DNA of 55,886 bases, taken from the NCBI GenBank assembly GCA_032718475.1, contig JAUCBJ010007895.1, forward strand, positions 1-55,886. Reading direction: 5' to 3'. The notes under the pieces were generated by a model. It was not told where the DNA came from. It did not search any database and saw nothing but the letters and a program-made list of their open reading frames with translations. Shown one piece after another: positions 1-11,594 of this stretch. This DNA is from Nemertoderma westbladi. Its lineage: Eukaryota > Xenacoelomorpha > Nemertodermatida > Nemertodermatidae. The stretch's first letter is position 1, and every line of letters starts with the position of its first letter. A program made the position numbers and the translations under genes.

Positions 1-341
1 CGACATCGACATTGTCATCTCATCAGCCGCCTCTGAGTCTGACATCGACATTGTAATCTCATCAGCCGCCTCTGAGTCCGACATCGACATTGTCATCTCA
101 TCTGCCGCCTCTGAGTCCGACATCGACATTGTCATCTCATCTGCCGCCTCTGAGTCCGACATCGACATTGTCATCTTGTCAAGCCGCCTCTGAGTCCGAC
201 ATCGACATTGTCATCTCATCAGCCGCCTCAGACTCCGACATCGACATTGTCATCTCATCTGCCGCCTCAGACTCCGACATCGACATTGTCATCTCATCAG
301 CCGCCTCTGAGTCCGACATCGACATTGTCATCTCATCTGCC

Positions 342-1478
342 GCCTCAGACTCCGACATCGACATTGTCATCTCATCTGCCGCCTCAGACTCCCACATCGG
401 CATTGTCATCCCATCAGCCGCCTCTGAGTCTGACATCGACATTGTCATCTCATCTGCCGCCTCAGACTCAGACATCGACATTGTCATCTCATCAGCCGCC
501 TCTGAGTCCGACATCGACATTGTCATCTCATCAGCAGCCTCTGAGTCCGACATCGACATTGTCATCTCATCTGCCGCCTCAGACTCAGACATCGACATTG
601 TCATCTCATCAGCCGCCTCTGAGTCCGACATCGACATTGTCATCTCATCTGCCGCCTCAGACTCAGACATCGACATTGTCATCTCATCTGCCGCCTCAGA
701 CTCCCACATCGACATTGTCATCCCATCAGCCGCCTCTGAGTCTGACATCGACATTGTCATCTCATCTGCCGCCTCTGAGTCCGACATCGACATTGTCATC
801 TCATCTGCCGCCTCTGAGTCCGACATCGACATTGTCATCTCATCTGCCGCCTCAGACTGCGACATCGACATTGTCATCTCATCAGCCGCCTCTGAGTCCG
901 ACATCGACATTGTCATCTCATCAGCCGCCTCTGAGTCCGACATCGACATTGTCATCTCATCTGCCGCCTCAGACTCCAACATCGACATTGTCATCCCATC
1001 AGCCGCCTCTGAGTCTGACATCGACATTGTCATCTCATCAGCCGCCTCTGAGTCCGACATCGACATTGTCATCTCATCTACCGCCTCAGACTCCGACATC
1101 GACATTGTCATCTCATCAGCCGCCTCTGAGTCCGACATCGACATTGTCATCTCATCAGCCGCCTCTGAGTCTGACATCGACATTGTCATCTCATCAGCCG
1201 CCTCTGAGTCTGACATCGACATTGTCATCTCATCTGCCGCCTCAGACTCCCACATCGACATTGTCATCCCATCAGCCGCCTCTGAGTCTGACATCGACAT
1301 TGTCATCTCATCTGCCGCCTCTTAGTCCAACATCGACATTGTCATCTCATCAGCCGCCTCTGAGTCCGACATCGACATTGTCATCTCATCTGCCGCCTCA
1401 GACTCAGACATCGACATTGTCATCTCATCTGCTGCCTCAGACTCCGACATCGACATTGTCATCTCATCAGCCGCCTCT
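342..1478. repeat. Segmental duplication inside the minisatellite (copy 1)
   Basis: By line-by-line comparison, 342-1478 matches 3582-4718 without a difference that I could see (offset 3240). Unusual private variants such as CACATCGGC, CAGACTGCG and CATCTACCG recur in the same order, so the match is a block duplication and not just shared consensus. Confidence 0.85.
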
Positions 1479-3120
1479 GAGTCCGACATCGACATTGTCA
1501 TCTCATCTGCCGCCTCAGACTCCAACATCGACATTGTCATCCCATCAGCCGCCTCTGAGTCTGACATCGACATTGTCATCTCATCTGCCGCCTCTTAGTC
1601 CAACATCGACATTGTCATCTCATCAGCCGCCTCTGAGTCCGACATCGACATTGTCATCTCATCTGCCGCCTCAGACTCAGACATCGACATTGTCATCTCA
1701 TCTGCCGCCTCAGACTCCGACATCGACATTGTCATCTCATCAGCCGCCTCTGAGTCCGACATCGACATTGTCATCTCATCTGCCGCCTCAGACTCCGACA
1801 TCGACATTGTCATCTCATCAGCCGCCTCTGAGTCCGACATCGACATTGTCATCTCATCTGCCGCCTCTTAGTCCAACATCGACATTGTCATCTCATCAGC
1901 CGCCTCTGAGTCCGACATCGACATTGTCATCTCATCTGCCGCCTCAGACTCAGACATCGACATTGTCATCTCATCAGCCGCCTCTTTTCTTAGTCCGACA
2001 TCGACATTGTCATCTCATCAGCCGCCTCTGAGTCCGACATCGACATTGTCATCTCATCAGCCGCCTCTGAGTCCGACATCGACATTGTCATCTCATCTGC
2101 CGCCTCTTAGTCCAACATCGACATTGTCATCTCATCAGCCGTCTCTGAGTCCGACATCGACATTGTCATCTCATCTGCCGCCTCAGACTCAGACATCGAC
2201 ATTGTCATCTCATCAGCCGCCTCTTTTCTTAGTCCAACATCGACATTGTCATCTCATCAGCCGCCTCTGAGTCCGACATCGACATTGTCATCTCATCAGC
2301 CGCCTCTGAGTCCGACATCGACATTGTCATCTCGTCAGCCGCCTCTGAGTCCGACATCGACATTGTCATGTCATCAGCCGCCTCTTAGTCCGACATCGAC
2401 ATTGTCATTTCATCAGCCGCCTCTGAATCCGACATCGACATTGTCATCTCATCTGCCGCCTCAGACTCCGACATTGTCAGCTCATCAGCCGCCTCTAAGT
2501 CCGACATCGACATTGTCATCTCATCTGCCACCTCAGACTCCGACATCGACATTGTCATCTCATCAGCCGCCTCTAAGTCCGACATCGACATTGTCATCTC
2601 ATCAGCCGCCTCTGAGTCCGACATCGACATTGTCATCTCATCTGCCGCCTCAGACTCCGATATCGACATTGTCGTCATCTTATCAGCCGCCTCTGAGTCC
2701 GACATCGACATTGTCATATCTCATCTGCCGCCTCTTAGTCCGACATCGACATTGTCATCTCATCAGCCGCCTCTGAGTCCGACATCGACATTGTCATCTC
2801 ATCTGCCGCCTCAGACTCCGACATCGACATTGTCATCTCATCAGCCGCCTCTAAGTCCGACATCGACATTGTCATCTCATCAGCCGCCTCTGAGTCCGAC
2901 ATCGACATTGTCATCTCATCAGCCGCCTCTGAGTCCGACATCGACATTGTCATCTCATCAGCCGCCTCAGACTCAGACATCGACATTGTCATCTCATCAG
3001 CCGCCTCTGAGTCCGACATCGACATTGTCATCTCATCAGCCGCCTCTGAGTCCGACATCGACATTGTCATCTCATCTGCCGCCTCAGACTCCGACATCGA
3101 CATTGTCATCTCATCAGCCG

Positions 3121-6100
3121 CCTCTAAGTCCGACATCGACATTGTCATCTCATCAGCCGCCTCTGAGTCCGACATCGACATTGTCGTCTCATCAGCCGCC
3201 TCTGAGTCCGACATCGACATTGTCATCTCATCATCCGCCTCTGAGTCCGACATCGACATTGTCATCTCACCTGCCGCCTCTTAGTCCGACATCGACATTG
3301 TCATCTCATCAGCCGCCTCTGAGTCCGACATCGACATTGTCATCTCATCCGCCGCCTCAGACTCCGACATCGACATTGTCATCTAATCAGCCGCCTCTAA
3401 GTCCGACATCGACATTGTCATCTCATCAGCCGCCTCTGAATCCGACATCGACATTGTCATCTCATCAGCCGCCTCTGAATCCGACATCGACATTGTCATC
3501 TCATCTGCCGCCTCAGACTCCGACATTGTCAGCTCATCAGCCGCCTCTAAGTCCGACATCGACATTGTCATCTCATCTGCCACCTCAGACTCCGACATCG
3601 ACATTGTCATCTCATCTGCCGCCTCAGACTCCCACATCGGCATTGTCATCCCATCAGCCGCCTCTGAGTCTGACATCGACATTGTCATCTCATCTGCCGC
3701 CTCAGACTCAGACATCGACATTGTCATCTCATCAGCCGCCTCTGAGTCCGACATCGACATTGTCATCTCATCAGCAGCCTCTGAGTCCGACATCGACATT
3801 GTCATCTCATCTGCCGCCTCAGACTCAGACATCGACATTGTCATCTCATCAGCCGCCTCTGAGTCCGACATCGACATTGTCATCTCATCTGCCGCCTCAG
3901 ACTCAGACATCGACATTGTCATCTCATCTGCCGCCTCAGACTCCCACATCGACATTGTCATCCCATCAGCCGCCTCTGAGTCTGACATCGACATTGTCAT
4001 CTCATCTGCCGCCTCTGAGTCCGACATCGACATTGTCATCTCATCTGCCGCCTCTGAGTCCGACATCGACATTGTCATCTCATCTGCCGCCTCAGACTGC
4101 GACATCGACATTGTCATCTCATCAGCCGCCTCTGAGTCCGACATCGACATTGTCATCTCATCAGCCGCCTCTGAGTCCGACATCGACATTGTCATCTCAT
4201 CTGCCGCCTCAGACTCCAACATCGACATTGTCATCCCATCAGCCGCCTCTGAGTCTGACATCGACATTGTCATCTCATCAGCCGCCTCTGAGTCCGACAT
4301 CGACATTGTCATCTCATCTACCGCCTCAGACTCCGACATCGACATTGTCATCTCATCAGCCGCCTCTGAGTCCGACATCGACATTGTCATCTCATCAGCC
4401 GCCTCTGAGTCTGACATCGACATTGTCATCTCATCAGCCGCCTCTGAGTCTGACATCGACATTGTCATCTCATCTGCCGCCTCAGACTCCCACATCGACA
4501 TTGTCATCCCATCAGCCGCCTCTGAGTCTGACATCGACATTGTCATCTCATCTGCCGCCTCTTAGTCCAACATCGACATTGTCATCTCATCAGCCGCCTC
4601 TGAGTCCGACATCGACATTGTCATCTCATCTGCCGCCTCAGACTCAGACATCGACATTGTCATCTCATCTGCTGCCTCAGACTCCGACATCGACATTGTC
4701 ATCTCATCAGCCGCCTCTAAGTCCGACATCGACATTGTCATCTCATCAGCCGCCTCTGAGTCCGACATCGACATTGTCGTCTCATCAGCCGCCTCTGAGT
4801 CCGACATCGACATTGTCATCTCATCATCCGCCTCTGAGTCCGACATCGACATTGTCATCTCACCTGCCGCCTCTTAGTCCGACATCGACATTGTCATCTC
4901 ATCAGCCGCCTCTGAGTCCGACATCGACATTGTCATCTCATCCGCCGCCTCAGACTCCGACATCGACATTGTCATCTAATCAGCCGCCTCTAAGTCCGAC
5001 ATCGACATTGTCATCTCATCAGCCGCCTCTGAATCCGACATCGACATTGTCATCTCATCAGCCGCCTCTGAATCCGACATCGACATTGTCATCTCATCTG
5101 CCGCCTCAGACTCCGACATTGTCAGCTCATCAGCCGCCTCTAAGTCCGACATCGACATTGTCATCTCATCTGCCACCTCAGACTCCGACATCGACATTGT
5201 CATCTCATCTGCCGCCTCAGACTCCCACATCGGCATTGTCATCCCATCAGCCGCCTCTGAGTCTGACATCGACATTGTCATCTCATCTGCCGCCTCAGAC
5301 TCAGACATCGACATTGTCATCTCATCAGCCGCCTCTGAGTCCGACATCGACATTGTCATCTCATCAGCAGCCTCTGAGTCCGACATCGACATTGTCATCT
5401 CATCTGCCGCCTCAGACTCAGACATCGACATTGTCATCTCATCAGCCGCCTCTGAGTCCGACATCGACATTGTCATCTCATCTGCCGCCTCAGACTCAGA
5501 CATCGACATTGTCATCTCATCTGCCGCCTCAGACTCCCACATCGACATTGTCATCCCATCAGCCGCCTCTGAGTCTGACATCGACATTGTCATCTCATCT
5601 GCCGCCTCTGAGTCCGACATCGACATTGTCATCTCATCTGCCGCCTCAGACTCAGACATCGACATTGTCATCTCATCTGCTGCCTCAGACTCCGACATCG
5701 ACATTGTCATCTCATCAGCCGCCTCTAAGTCCGACATCGACATTGTCATCTCATCAGCCGCCTCTGAGTCCGACATCGACATTGTCGTCTCATCAGCCGC
5801 CTCTGAGTCCGACATCGACATTGTCATCTCATCATCCGCCTCTGAGTCCGACATCGACATTGTCATCTCACCTGCCGCCTCTTAGTCCGACATCGACATT
5901 GTCATCTCATCAGCCGCCTCTGAGTCCGACATCGACATTGTCATCTCATCCGCCGCCTCAGACTCCGACATCGACATTGTCATCTAATCAGCCGCCTCTA
6001 AGTCCGACATCGACATTGTCATCTCATCAGCCGCCTCTGAATCCGACATCGACATTGTCATCTCATCAGCCGCCTCTGAATCCGACATCGACATTGTCAT

Positions 6101-6250
6101 CTCATCTGCCGCCTCAGACTCCGACATTGTCAGCTCATCAGCCGCCTCTAAGTCCGACATCGACATTGTCATCTCATCTGCCACCTCAGACTCCGACATC
6201 GACATTGTCATCTCATCTGCCGCCTCAGACTCCCACATCGGCATTGTCAT
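3121..6250. repeat. Three-copy higher-order repeat within the minisatellite
   Basis: Diagnostic variants recur at two fixed offsets. ATCTAATCAG occurs at about 3381, 4974 and 5982. The CTCTAAGTC unit starting the block occurs at 3121, 4714 and 5722. The ACTCCCACATCGG unit occurs at 3628, 5221 and 6229. The offsets are 1593 then 1008 in all three cases, so blocks of roughly 1.6, 1.0 and at least 0.5 kb lie in tandem, the second with an internal deletion relative to the first. Confidence 0.8.
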
Positions 6251-7288
6251 CTCATCAGCCGCCTCTGAATCCGACATCGACATTGTCATCTCATCAGCCG
6301 CCTCTGAGTCCGACATCGACATTGTCATCTCATCCGCTGCCTCAGACTCCAACATCGACATTGTCATCTCACCTGCCGCCTCAGACTCCGACATCGACAT
6401 TGTCATCTCATCAGCCGCCTCTGAGTCCGACATCGACATTGTCATCTCATCCGCCGCCTCAGACTCCGACATCGACATTGTCATCTCACCTGCCGCCTCT
6501 TAGTCCGACATCGACATTGTCATCTCATCAGCCGCCTCTGAGTCCGACATCGACATTGTCATCTCATCCGCCGCCTCTTAGTCCGACATCGACATTGTCA
6601 TCTCATCAGCCGCCTCTAAGTCCGACATCGACATTGTCATCTCATCAGCCACCTCTGAGTCCGACATCGACATTGTCATCTCATCCGCCGCCTCAGACTC
6701 CGACATCGACATTGTCATCTCATCAGCCGCCTCTAAGTCCGACATCGACATTGTCATCTCATCAGCCGCCTCTTCTCTTAGTCCGACATCGACATTGTCA
6801 TCTCATCAGCCGCCTCTGAGTCCGACATCGACATTGTCGTCTCATCAGCCGCCTCTGAGTCCGACATCGACATTGTCATCTCATCATCCGCCTCTGAGTC
6901 CGACATCGACATTGTCATCTCACCTGCCGCCTCTTAGTCCGACATCGACATTGTCATCTCATCAGCCGCCTCTGAGTCCGACATCGACATTGTCATCTCA
7001 TCCGCCACCTCAGACTCCGACATCGACATTGTCATCTCATCAGCCGCCTCTAAGTCAGACATCGACATTGTCATCTCATCAGCCGCCTCTTCTCTTAGTC
7101 CGACATCGACATTGTCATCTCATCAGCCGCATCCTAGTCCGACATCTACATTGTCATCTCATCAGCCGTCTCTGAGTCCGACATCGACATTGTCATCTCA
7201 TCAACCGCCTCTTAGTCCGACATCGACATTGTCATCTCATCAGCCGCCTCTGAGTCCGACATCGACATTGTCATCACATCAGCCGCCT

Positions 7289-8332
7289 CGATTATTATTT
7301 TCTAATTCAACGATTTCGACTGTTTTGATGGATCGTGTAACTGTAAATTATACTGTACTTATCGGCTGGCTACTACCGGTACTGCTTCCTGTTCAGTTCT
7401 TTCATTTCAAACTTTCCAGTCTGAACTTACACATGTAACAAACACAGAAACAAACATACAGCTTACCTCCAGTACCGGTACCACTACCAAACCTACCCTA
7501 CGTAACGTAACGCCACTCCCTAGTATAGCTCGTGTGACCATTTTTGAACATTGATTTTATCGTGTTTTTGAGTGTTTTAGGTGAATGTTCTTGTAGAATG
7601 TTCTTGTCCTACTTCCTTGCCAAGTGCCTAGTAAATTATAGAACCTTAGTAAATATTTTTATTTTGGTAGCTACAGCTAGTGTTTGTTTTACTAGCTAGT
7701 AAATATTTAAAAAAATTATAAAAGTTAGTTGTTTAATTTTTATGTGATTTTTGTTGAACACATAAACTACGTCGTAAGCCTACTGGTATAACTACTGGTA
7801 TAGGTATAGGTGGTAAAGGGGTGTAAACGCTACGCCGACTACCGACAACCAACGCCGACAACCATTATTAATGCTAATTAATGTTATTTTATTAATTCAG
7901 GGAAAGGAACAGGTTGCAGTAGAAGGTTATCATACCTATTTGCGATATCCGTGATATTTCGATATGTTGTTGACATTATTACATTTGATTTTTGAGAAAC
8001 TGGATCATCTACCTCATATCGATGGCAACGGGAAAATCTTTGAAATTATTGTTGAATTTTTCCCCCACGCAACTTTCATCAAATTTTATACTCCCAATCC
8101 AAAAGTGAGCACAATGGCGGTGTGGAACTAAGGGAATTTGTTGAAATTTTAAAATGTTTACTTTGGTGAAATTAATTTAGCCGAAATTATTAATTATATG
8201 GTCAATTAAGGGAATGAGCTGGTTACAGTGGCACGTAATTCTAACCAAAACAATAAACTTAAGCCAATATTACAGTTTATAGTTTTCTTATTTGAGAGTA
8301 ATCAGCGGTCCGCGTCTATAACGTATTCTACC
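7289..8332. other. AT-rich stretch, no gene seen
   Basis: Unique-looking AT-rich sequence after the minisatellite. No frame of useful length, tRNA or repeat recognised. Confidence 0.6.
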
Positions 8333-8448
8333 GTCACCGGGGGTTGAACCAGCGCTATAACCACGTACGTTTTGGCCTAGCAGGCCTCATCAGTAGCGCA
8401 AACCAGCTCAGCCACTAGCCCCTGACACTCACACTCCCACCTAATCCA
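8333..8448 (-). mobile_element. SINE-like repeat, left copy, with damaged hammerhead
   Basis: Reverse-strand copy of the repeat at 8655-8766; the two are inverted, head to head, with about 200 bp between them. Read on the minus strand it has the same tRNA-like box A (TGGCTGAGCTGG) and box B (GGTTCAACCCC). The hammerhead core is present (CTGATGA, stem II of GGCC/GGCC), but the essential GAAA has become AAAA, and extra bases (GTGGTT) interrupt the region between stem III and stem I. I expect no self-cleavage from this copy. Confidence 0.75.
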
Positions 8449-8654
8449 TTTACAACCATTTACATCACATCATTAATTACAGTTGCAACAGCTCATCTCC
8501 AATTTATTTAATTAATATCACCTGGCAGCAATACTCGAGCTGAATATTTCTTTATTTGTACTTCCCTCCTGTTTCACTCTAGCATACTTGAGGCCGGTAG
8601 GTCCGCTGTTAGAGATATAATATTTGCAACTTAAGACTGCCCGTTCAATAGAAG

Positions 8655-8766
8655 TGGATTAGGTGGGAGTGTGAGTGTCAGGGGCTAGTGGCTGAGCTGG
8701 TTAGCGCTACTGATGAGGCCTGTTAGGCCGAAACGTACGTATAGCGCTGGTTCAACCCCCGGTGAC
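8655..8766 (+). mobile_element. SINE-like repeat, right copy, tRNA-like promoter boxes
   Basis: 112-bp unit starting TGGATTAGGTGGG and ending CCCCCGGTGAC. TGGCTGAGCTGG at 8689-8700 fits the RNA polymerase III box A consensus and GGTTCAACCCC at 8749-8759 fits box B, about 48 bp apart, as in tRNA-derived SINEs. The whole does not fold as a clean tRNA cloverleaf by eye. A hammerhead ribozyme lies between the two boxes. No LINE-like tail or target duplication was identified, so the SINE label is an inference; a relic of a Penelope-like element terminal repeat or a retrozyme is the alternative. Confidence 0.65.
8699..8752 (+). ncRNA. Hammerhead ribozyme, type I, minimal stem III
   Basis: All core positions are present in order. 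Stem I 5' arm AGCGCTA (8703-8709) is followed by CTGATGA (8710-8716), stem II GGCC (8717-8720), loop TGTTA, GGCC (8726-8729), then GAAA (8730-8733). Stem III is ACG/CGT with a two-base TA loop (8733-8740). The cleavage triplet GTA ends at 8741 and stem I 3' arm TAGCGCT is 8742-8748. Stem I pairs perfectly over 7 bp and extends with G-U pairs to 11 bp. The tiny stem III is typical of hammerheads from Penelope-like elements and retrozymes, which often work best as dimers. Predicted cleavage follows A8741. Confidence 0.85.
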
Positions 8767-8944
8767 GCGCTTTCTCATTTTTTCCACTTCTGAACAAAAC
8801 CTTTTACATTACATCAACCGTTGTTGGGTGTTTCACAAAAATATTACACCTATCCCGCCCTGGGCCATACAGTATGGCAGTCGACATTATTTTCTCACAA
8901 TTATAAAATAATTTAAGATTCGTAATGTAATGAAACCATGAATC

Positions 8945-9157
8945 ATGAGGTGTTTATTTATTTGCGTCATTTTATTTGCAGGTTTAGGAACCGCCTGTGT
9001 AATTTGCCCCATCAATGAGGTTTTATACAGAGGATCAATGGTTCATATCCCTACAATGGATAATGGCGCGGTTTTTGCTAGGCGGATTCTGGAAAATCTA
9101 ACAGACATTCAATACGGGAAAATTAAAAACCACCCATGGCAATATGCAGTCTGTTGA
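8945..9157 (+). CDS. Possible 70-residue secreted peptide ORF
   Basis: Short ATG-initiated frame. The first 17 or so residues ([17 protein letters not shown]) look like a signal peptide, followed by a small Cys-containing remainder ending WQYAVC. I recognise no family. It lies alone in AT-rich DNA near repeats, with no clear promoter or splice context, so it may be chance; a single exon of a larger gene is also possible. Confidence 0.2.
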   Translation: MRCLFICVILFAGLGTACVICPINEVLYRGSMVHIPTMDNGAVFARRILENLTDIQYGKIKNHPWQYAVC

Positions 9158-9946
9158 TGAACGCATCCCTTAATTGGGTTTAATGTACATCTGTTATTAT
9201 ATAGTCATAATATTTGTTGAAAATAGCAATTATTATTATCGCACAGGTATATAAATAATCCCAGCTGCTGGTTTTGGTCCGTTTGTAAATATCTTTCATA
9301 GGTAGGGATGTGAGTTATGAGAGTTAAACAATAATAATTGTTTAAATATGTATTCTAGAACACATTAATATATCATTGTTAAGCTCTACATTAGATCATT
9401 GTGTACTTTACTATGAGACTCCCCTTCTTCCATTTTTTTCACTTTTCTTTTCAGAATTTTTCTAAATGTTCTAATGTTAAGATTTTTCAAAAAACATTCT
9501 AGAACAAATAATTTTTGTTCTATACCACTGTAAAAGATATAAATAAATATTTAAAATATAACATTTTGTTCTAGAACTTTTTTAGAATAATTCCATCCAA
9601 GACAGGTAGTAGAAAGTGTGTACAGTAGTATTTGTCGTGTAATGGTCACCATTTATTGTATAGTTCTTATATTAATTAATTGTTTTATATTAATAAATTT
9701 ATTAATATTGATATATATTCCTCTATGACATATTAATTATTTTATATTCATTCGCGATGTTACGCAACGCAGTACAGCGATAATTGTTCAGTATCTTTGA
9801 CGAATCCTCTAGATAATGTTTGCTCTCTCCCCGCAGACTGGTAACTGGAAACTGGACGAGCCCTCCCGAAGAATCCCCATTAAGCACTGAAATGCACTGT
9901 TCTTCAACCATTTATTTTGTTTGCTCCCTTCTCTGTGCTGCGTGCA
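9158..9946. other. AT-rich intergenic stretch with TTCTAGAA palindromes
   Basis: No gene seen. TTCTAGAA occurs near 9352, 9496 and 9573, the last two in longer near-palindromic contexts. TTCnnGAA is the heat-shock-element half arrangement, but in AT-rich DNA this may be chance. Confidence 0.4.
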
Positions 9947-10028
9947 CCTACTACTACTAGTATCGGCATGCTGCATTGCAGCTGCATTTTTAAGAATGCT
10001 GTGCCGGCTTGTCGACAACATTGCGCCG

Positions 10029-10571
10029 TCACAACTCCCTATCACCCATGACATTTGCTAGATCATCCGCATCTTCAAGGCCAGTGTCCTTTAAGATGCA
10101 TCTCAAGAAAGTCATGTGTTGTTCACCATGCTTATTTACTCCATGAGGCTGCCAAAGTACAAGATTATGCACTGGCTGGTCCACACGGCGAAAGCAATGT
10201 CCTGCAAAGCGCAGGCGATTTTGTTCTAGTGTCAAGCTTGGGGGAACCAATGAGACACCTCCAATGTTATATAGTGTCTGGTTGGAGATGTGTGCATTGT
10301 ACTTGACACAATAAACCCCGCGTAGCATTCTTGTTCCATCCAGAGATTTGGTGTCCTCAGCAGTTAGAGCCCAGCATGGACTCCCATAGAGGAGTACTGG
10401 AACTACTGCTGCTCTAAATAATCGGACCTTAAGTTTCCGCTTAATTCTCGGTGACTTCCAAATCCTGGAAAGCCTATTCAAGGCTGCCCATGCCTTTCCC
10501 TGACGTATTCGAAGGTCCTCACCTGACTTCCCGATCCATGATGCCAGGTAACAAGTCGTCCAGCATACCAT
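10029..10571 (-). pseudogene. C-terminal part of LINE copy a ORF
   Basis: Frame with LGSWIGKSGEDLRI-like, LFRAAVVPVLLYGSP and LRFAGHCFRRVDQP segments, matching the C-terminal half of copies b and c. It is separated from the RT core by frame breaks. Ends shortly before the (TAG)n tail. Confidence 0.75.
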
Positions 10572-10746
10572 CCTTTGAGCTTATGCTCATCCGATCAGAG
10601 ACTTGCTGAGAACTTTCAAAGTTAACTGTCAAAATTTTGGTCTTTCTGGAGTTAATAAAAAGACTAACACTAGAAGCAGCATGTTCTAATGAGCTGAGGA
10701 GCCGTTGGGCTCCCTCTAGTGATTCTGAGAGTCAGCAAAGTCTAGA

Positions 10747-11559
10747 TCAGTTAGGTACTTGGCAGGATTTCCTCGACTTCTGGAGCCAGTAGGTGGAGTT
10801 ATCATCACCATCATCATTATGATGATCTAAGAACATGCGTAGAACATAGTCAACCACAATTATGAACAAGAATGGTGCAAGTGTGTCTCCCTGGAGGACG
10901 CCCCATAACACTTCAAATGGTTCTGTGTCACCATCAACAGTAGACACAAATGTTGTCGAACCATCGTATACTGATCTGATTGCTGCAATAATTTCATCAG
11001 GAATCCCATATAATGAAAGTATGCTGAACATACGTGAGCGGGAGACTGAATCAAAGGCCTTGAAGAAGTCAACAGCCAGATGCCTGTCTTTCTTTTTTGA
11101 TAACTCTTCAATTATCCTTCTAAGTGCCAAAATGGGCTCCATGGTCCCACGACCTTTACGGAACCCATTCTGATTTCCACGGAGCAGTCTCTCAATGGGA
11201 TCCCTGATGCGATTTAATATAATTCTATTGTATAGCTTTGCAGCAATCGAGATCAATGAGATTCTCCGAAAAGAACCATAGAGTGTTAGGTTGCCCTTCT
11301 TGGGAACTGGCACCAACTTATTTGTTTTCATTTCTTGTGGGACTCTTGTTGTACGGTACATGTCTAATATGATGGGATAGATGAGCTTTAAACACTCAGG
11401 TATTTTAAAGACCTCAGGGGGAACACCATCTACTCCACTGGCACGATTGGTCTTAATGCTCTTTGCAGCAGCCTTCACTTCTACAAAGGAGATATCGCCA
11501 ATGGGAATATCTGGGAGTACAGACTCAGACACTTTTACTTCTATAAAGTTATCAGGCAA
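10747..11559 (-). pseudogene. Reverse transcriptase of LINE copy a (broken)
   Basis: Carries RT motifs in order: the GVDGVPPEVFK entry, KLVPVPKKGN, the NQNGFRKGRGT region, FFKAFDSVSR and GVLQGDTLAPFLF. Compared with copy c there is a 9-base loss just before DFFKAFDS and a frame break after the VVDYVLRM segment, before the catalytic FADD box. The remainder continues out of frame toward 10571. Confidence 0.8.
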
Positions 11560-11594
11560 TACCCTGTCATTATTGAGGAGCTTTTCAAAGTGGG

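Larger units (their letters stand above)
1..7288. repeat. 39-bp minisatellite array, about 187 units
   Basis: Uninterrupted tandem array of a 39-bp unit, already in progress at base 1 and ending near 7288, where the sequence turns AT-rich. Because 39 is a multiple of three and the consensus has no stop in several frames, long open frames appear on both strands: a 13-residue repeat SSHQPPLSPTSTL on plus and MTMSMSDSEAADE on minus. Common variants sit at fixed places in the unit (CTGAGT, CTTAGT, CTAAGT, CTGAAT, CAGACT). Five-base insertions near 1984, 2224, 6774 and 7094, and extra bases near 2675-2725, shift the plus frame each time. I therefore read it as non-coding satellite rather than a mucin-like gene, although the plus SSHQPPLSPTSTL frame tolerates the Leu-codon variants silently. 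Confidence 0.93.
9947..11594 (-). mobile_element. LINE copy a, 3' part, interrupted by BEL1
   Basis: Minus-strand non-LTR retrotransposon. It reads from the reverse transcriptase core (about 11594 leftwards) through the RFAGHC-type C-terminal region to a (TAG)n tail at about 9948-9961. Trinucleotide tails and the C-terminal pattern suggest an RTE-like clade. The rest of this copy, its more 5' part, lies beyond BEL1 at 30929-31188: the reading frame ...GWKA at 30930s continues as HFEKLLN at 11580s once BEL1 and one GTGGG are set aside. Confidence 0.85.

Noticed and set aside
1-7288. Hammerhead cores on the minus strand of the minisatellite (CTGATGAG)
   Set aside because: CTGATGA recurs in the unit, but no GAAA or closing stems accompany it.
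208-7438. Large proteins encoded by the minisatellite (up to 1355 codons on plus, 387 on minus)
   Set aside because: The frames come from a 39-bp unit without stops. They are broken by 5-base insertions, exist on both strands at once, and have no unique flanking domains.
8682-8760. Functional tRNA gene
   Set aside because: Box A and box B fit, but no acceptable cloverleaf forms, and the middle folds as a hammerhead.
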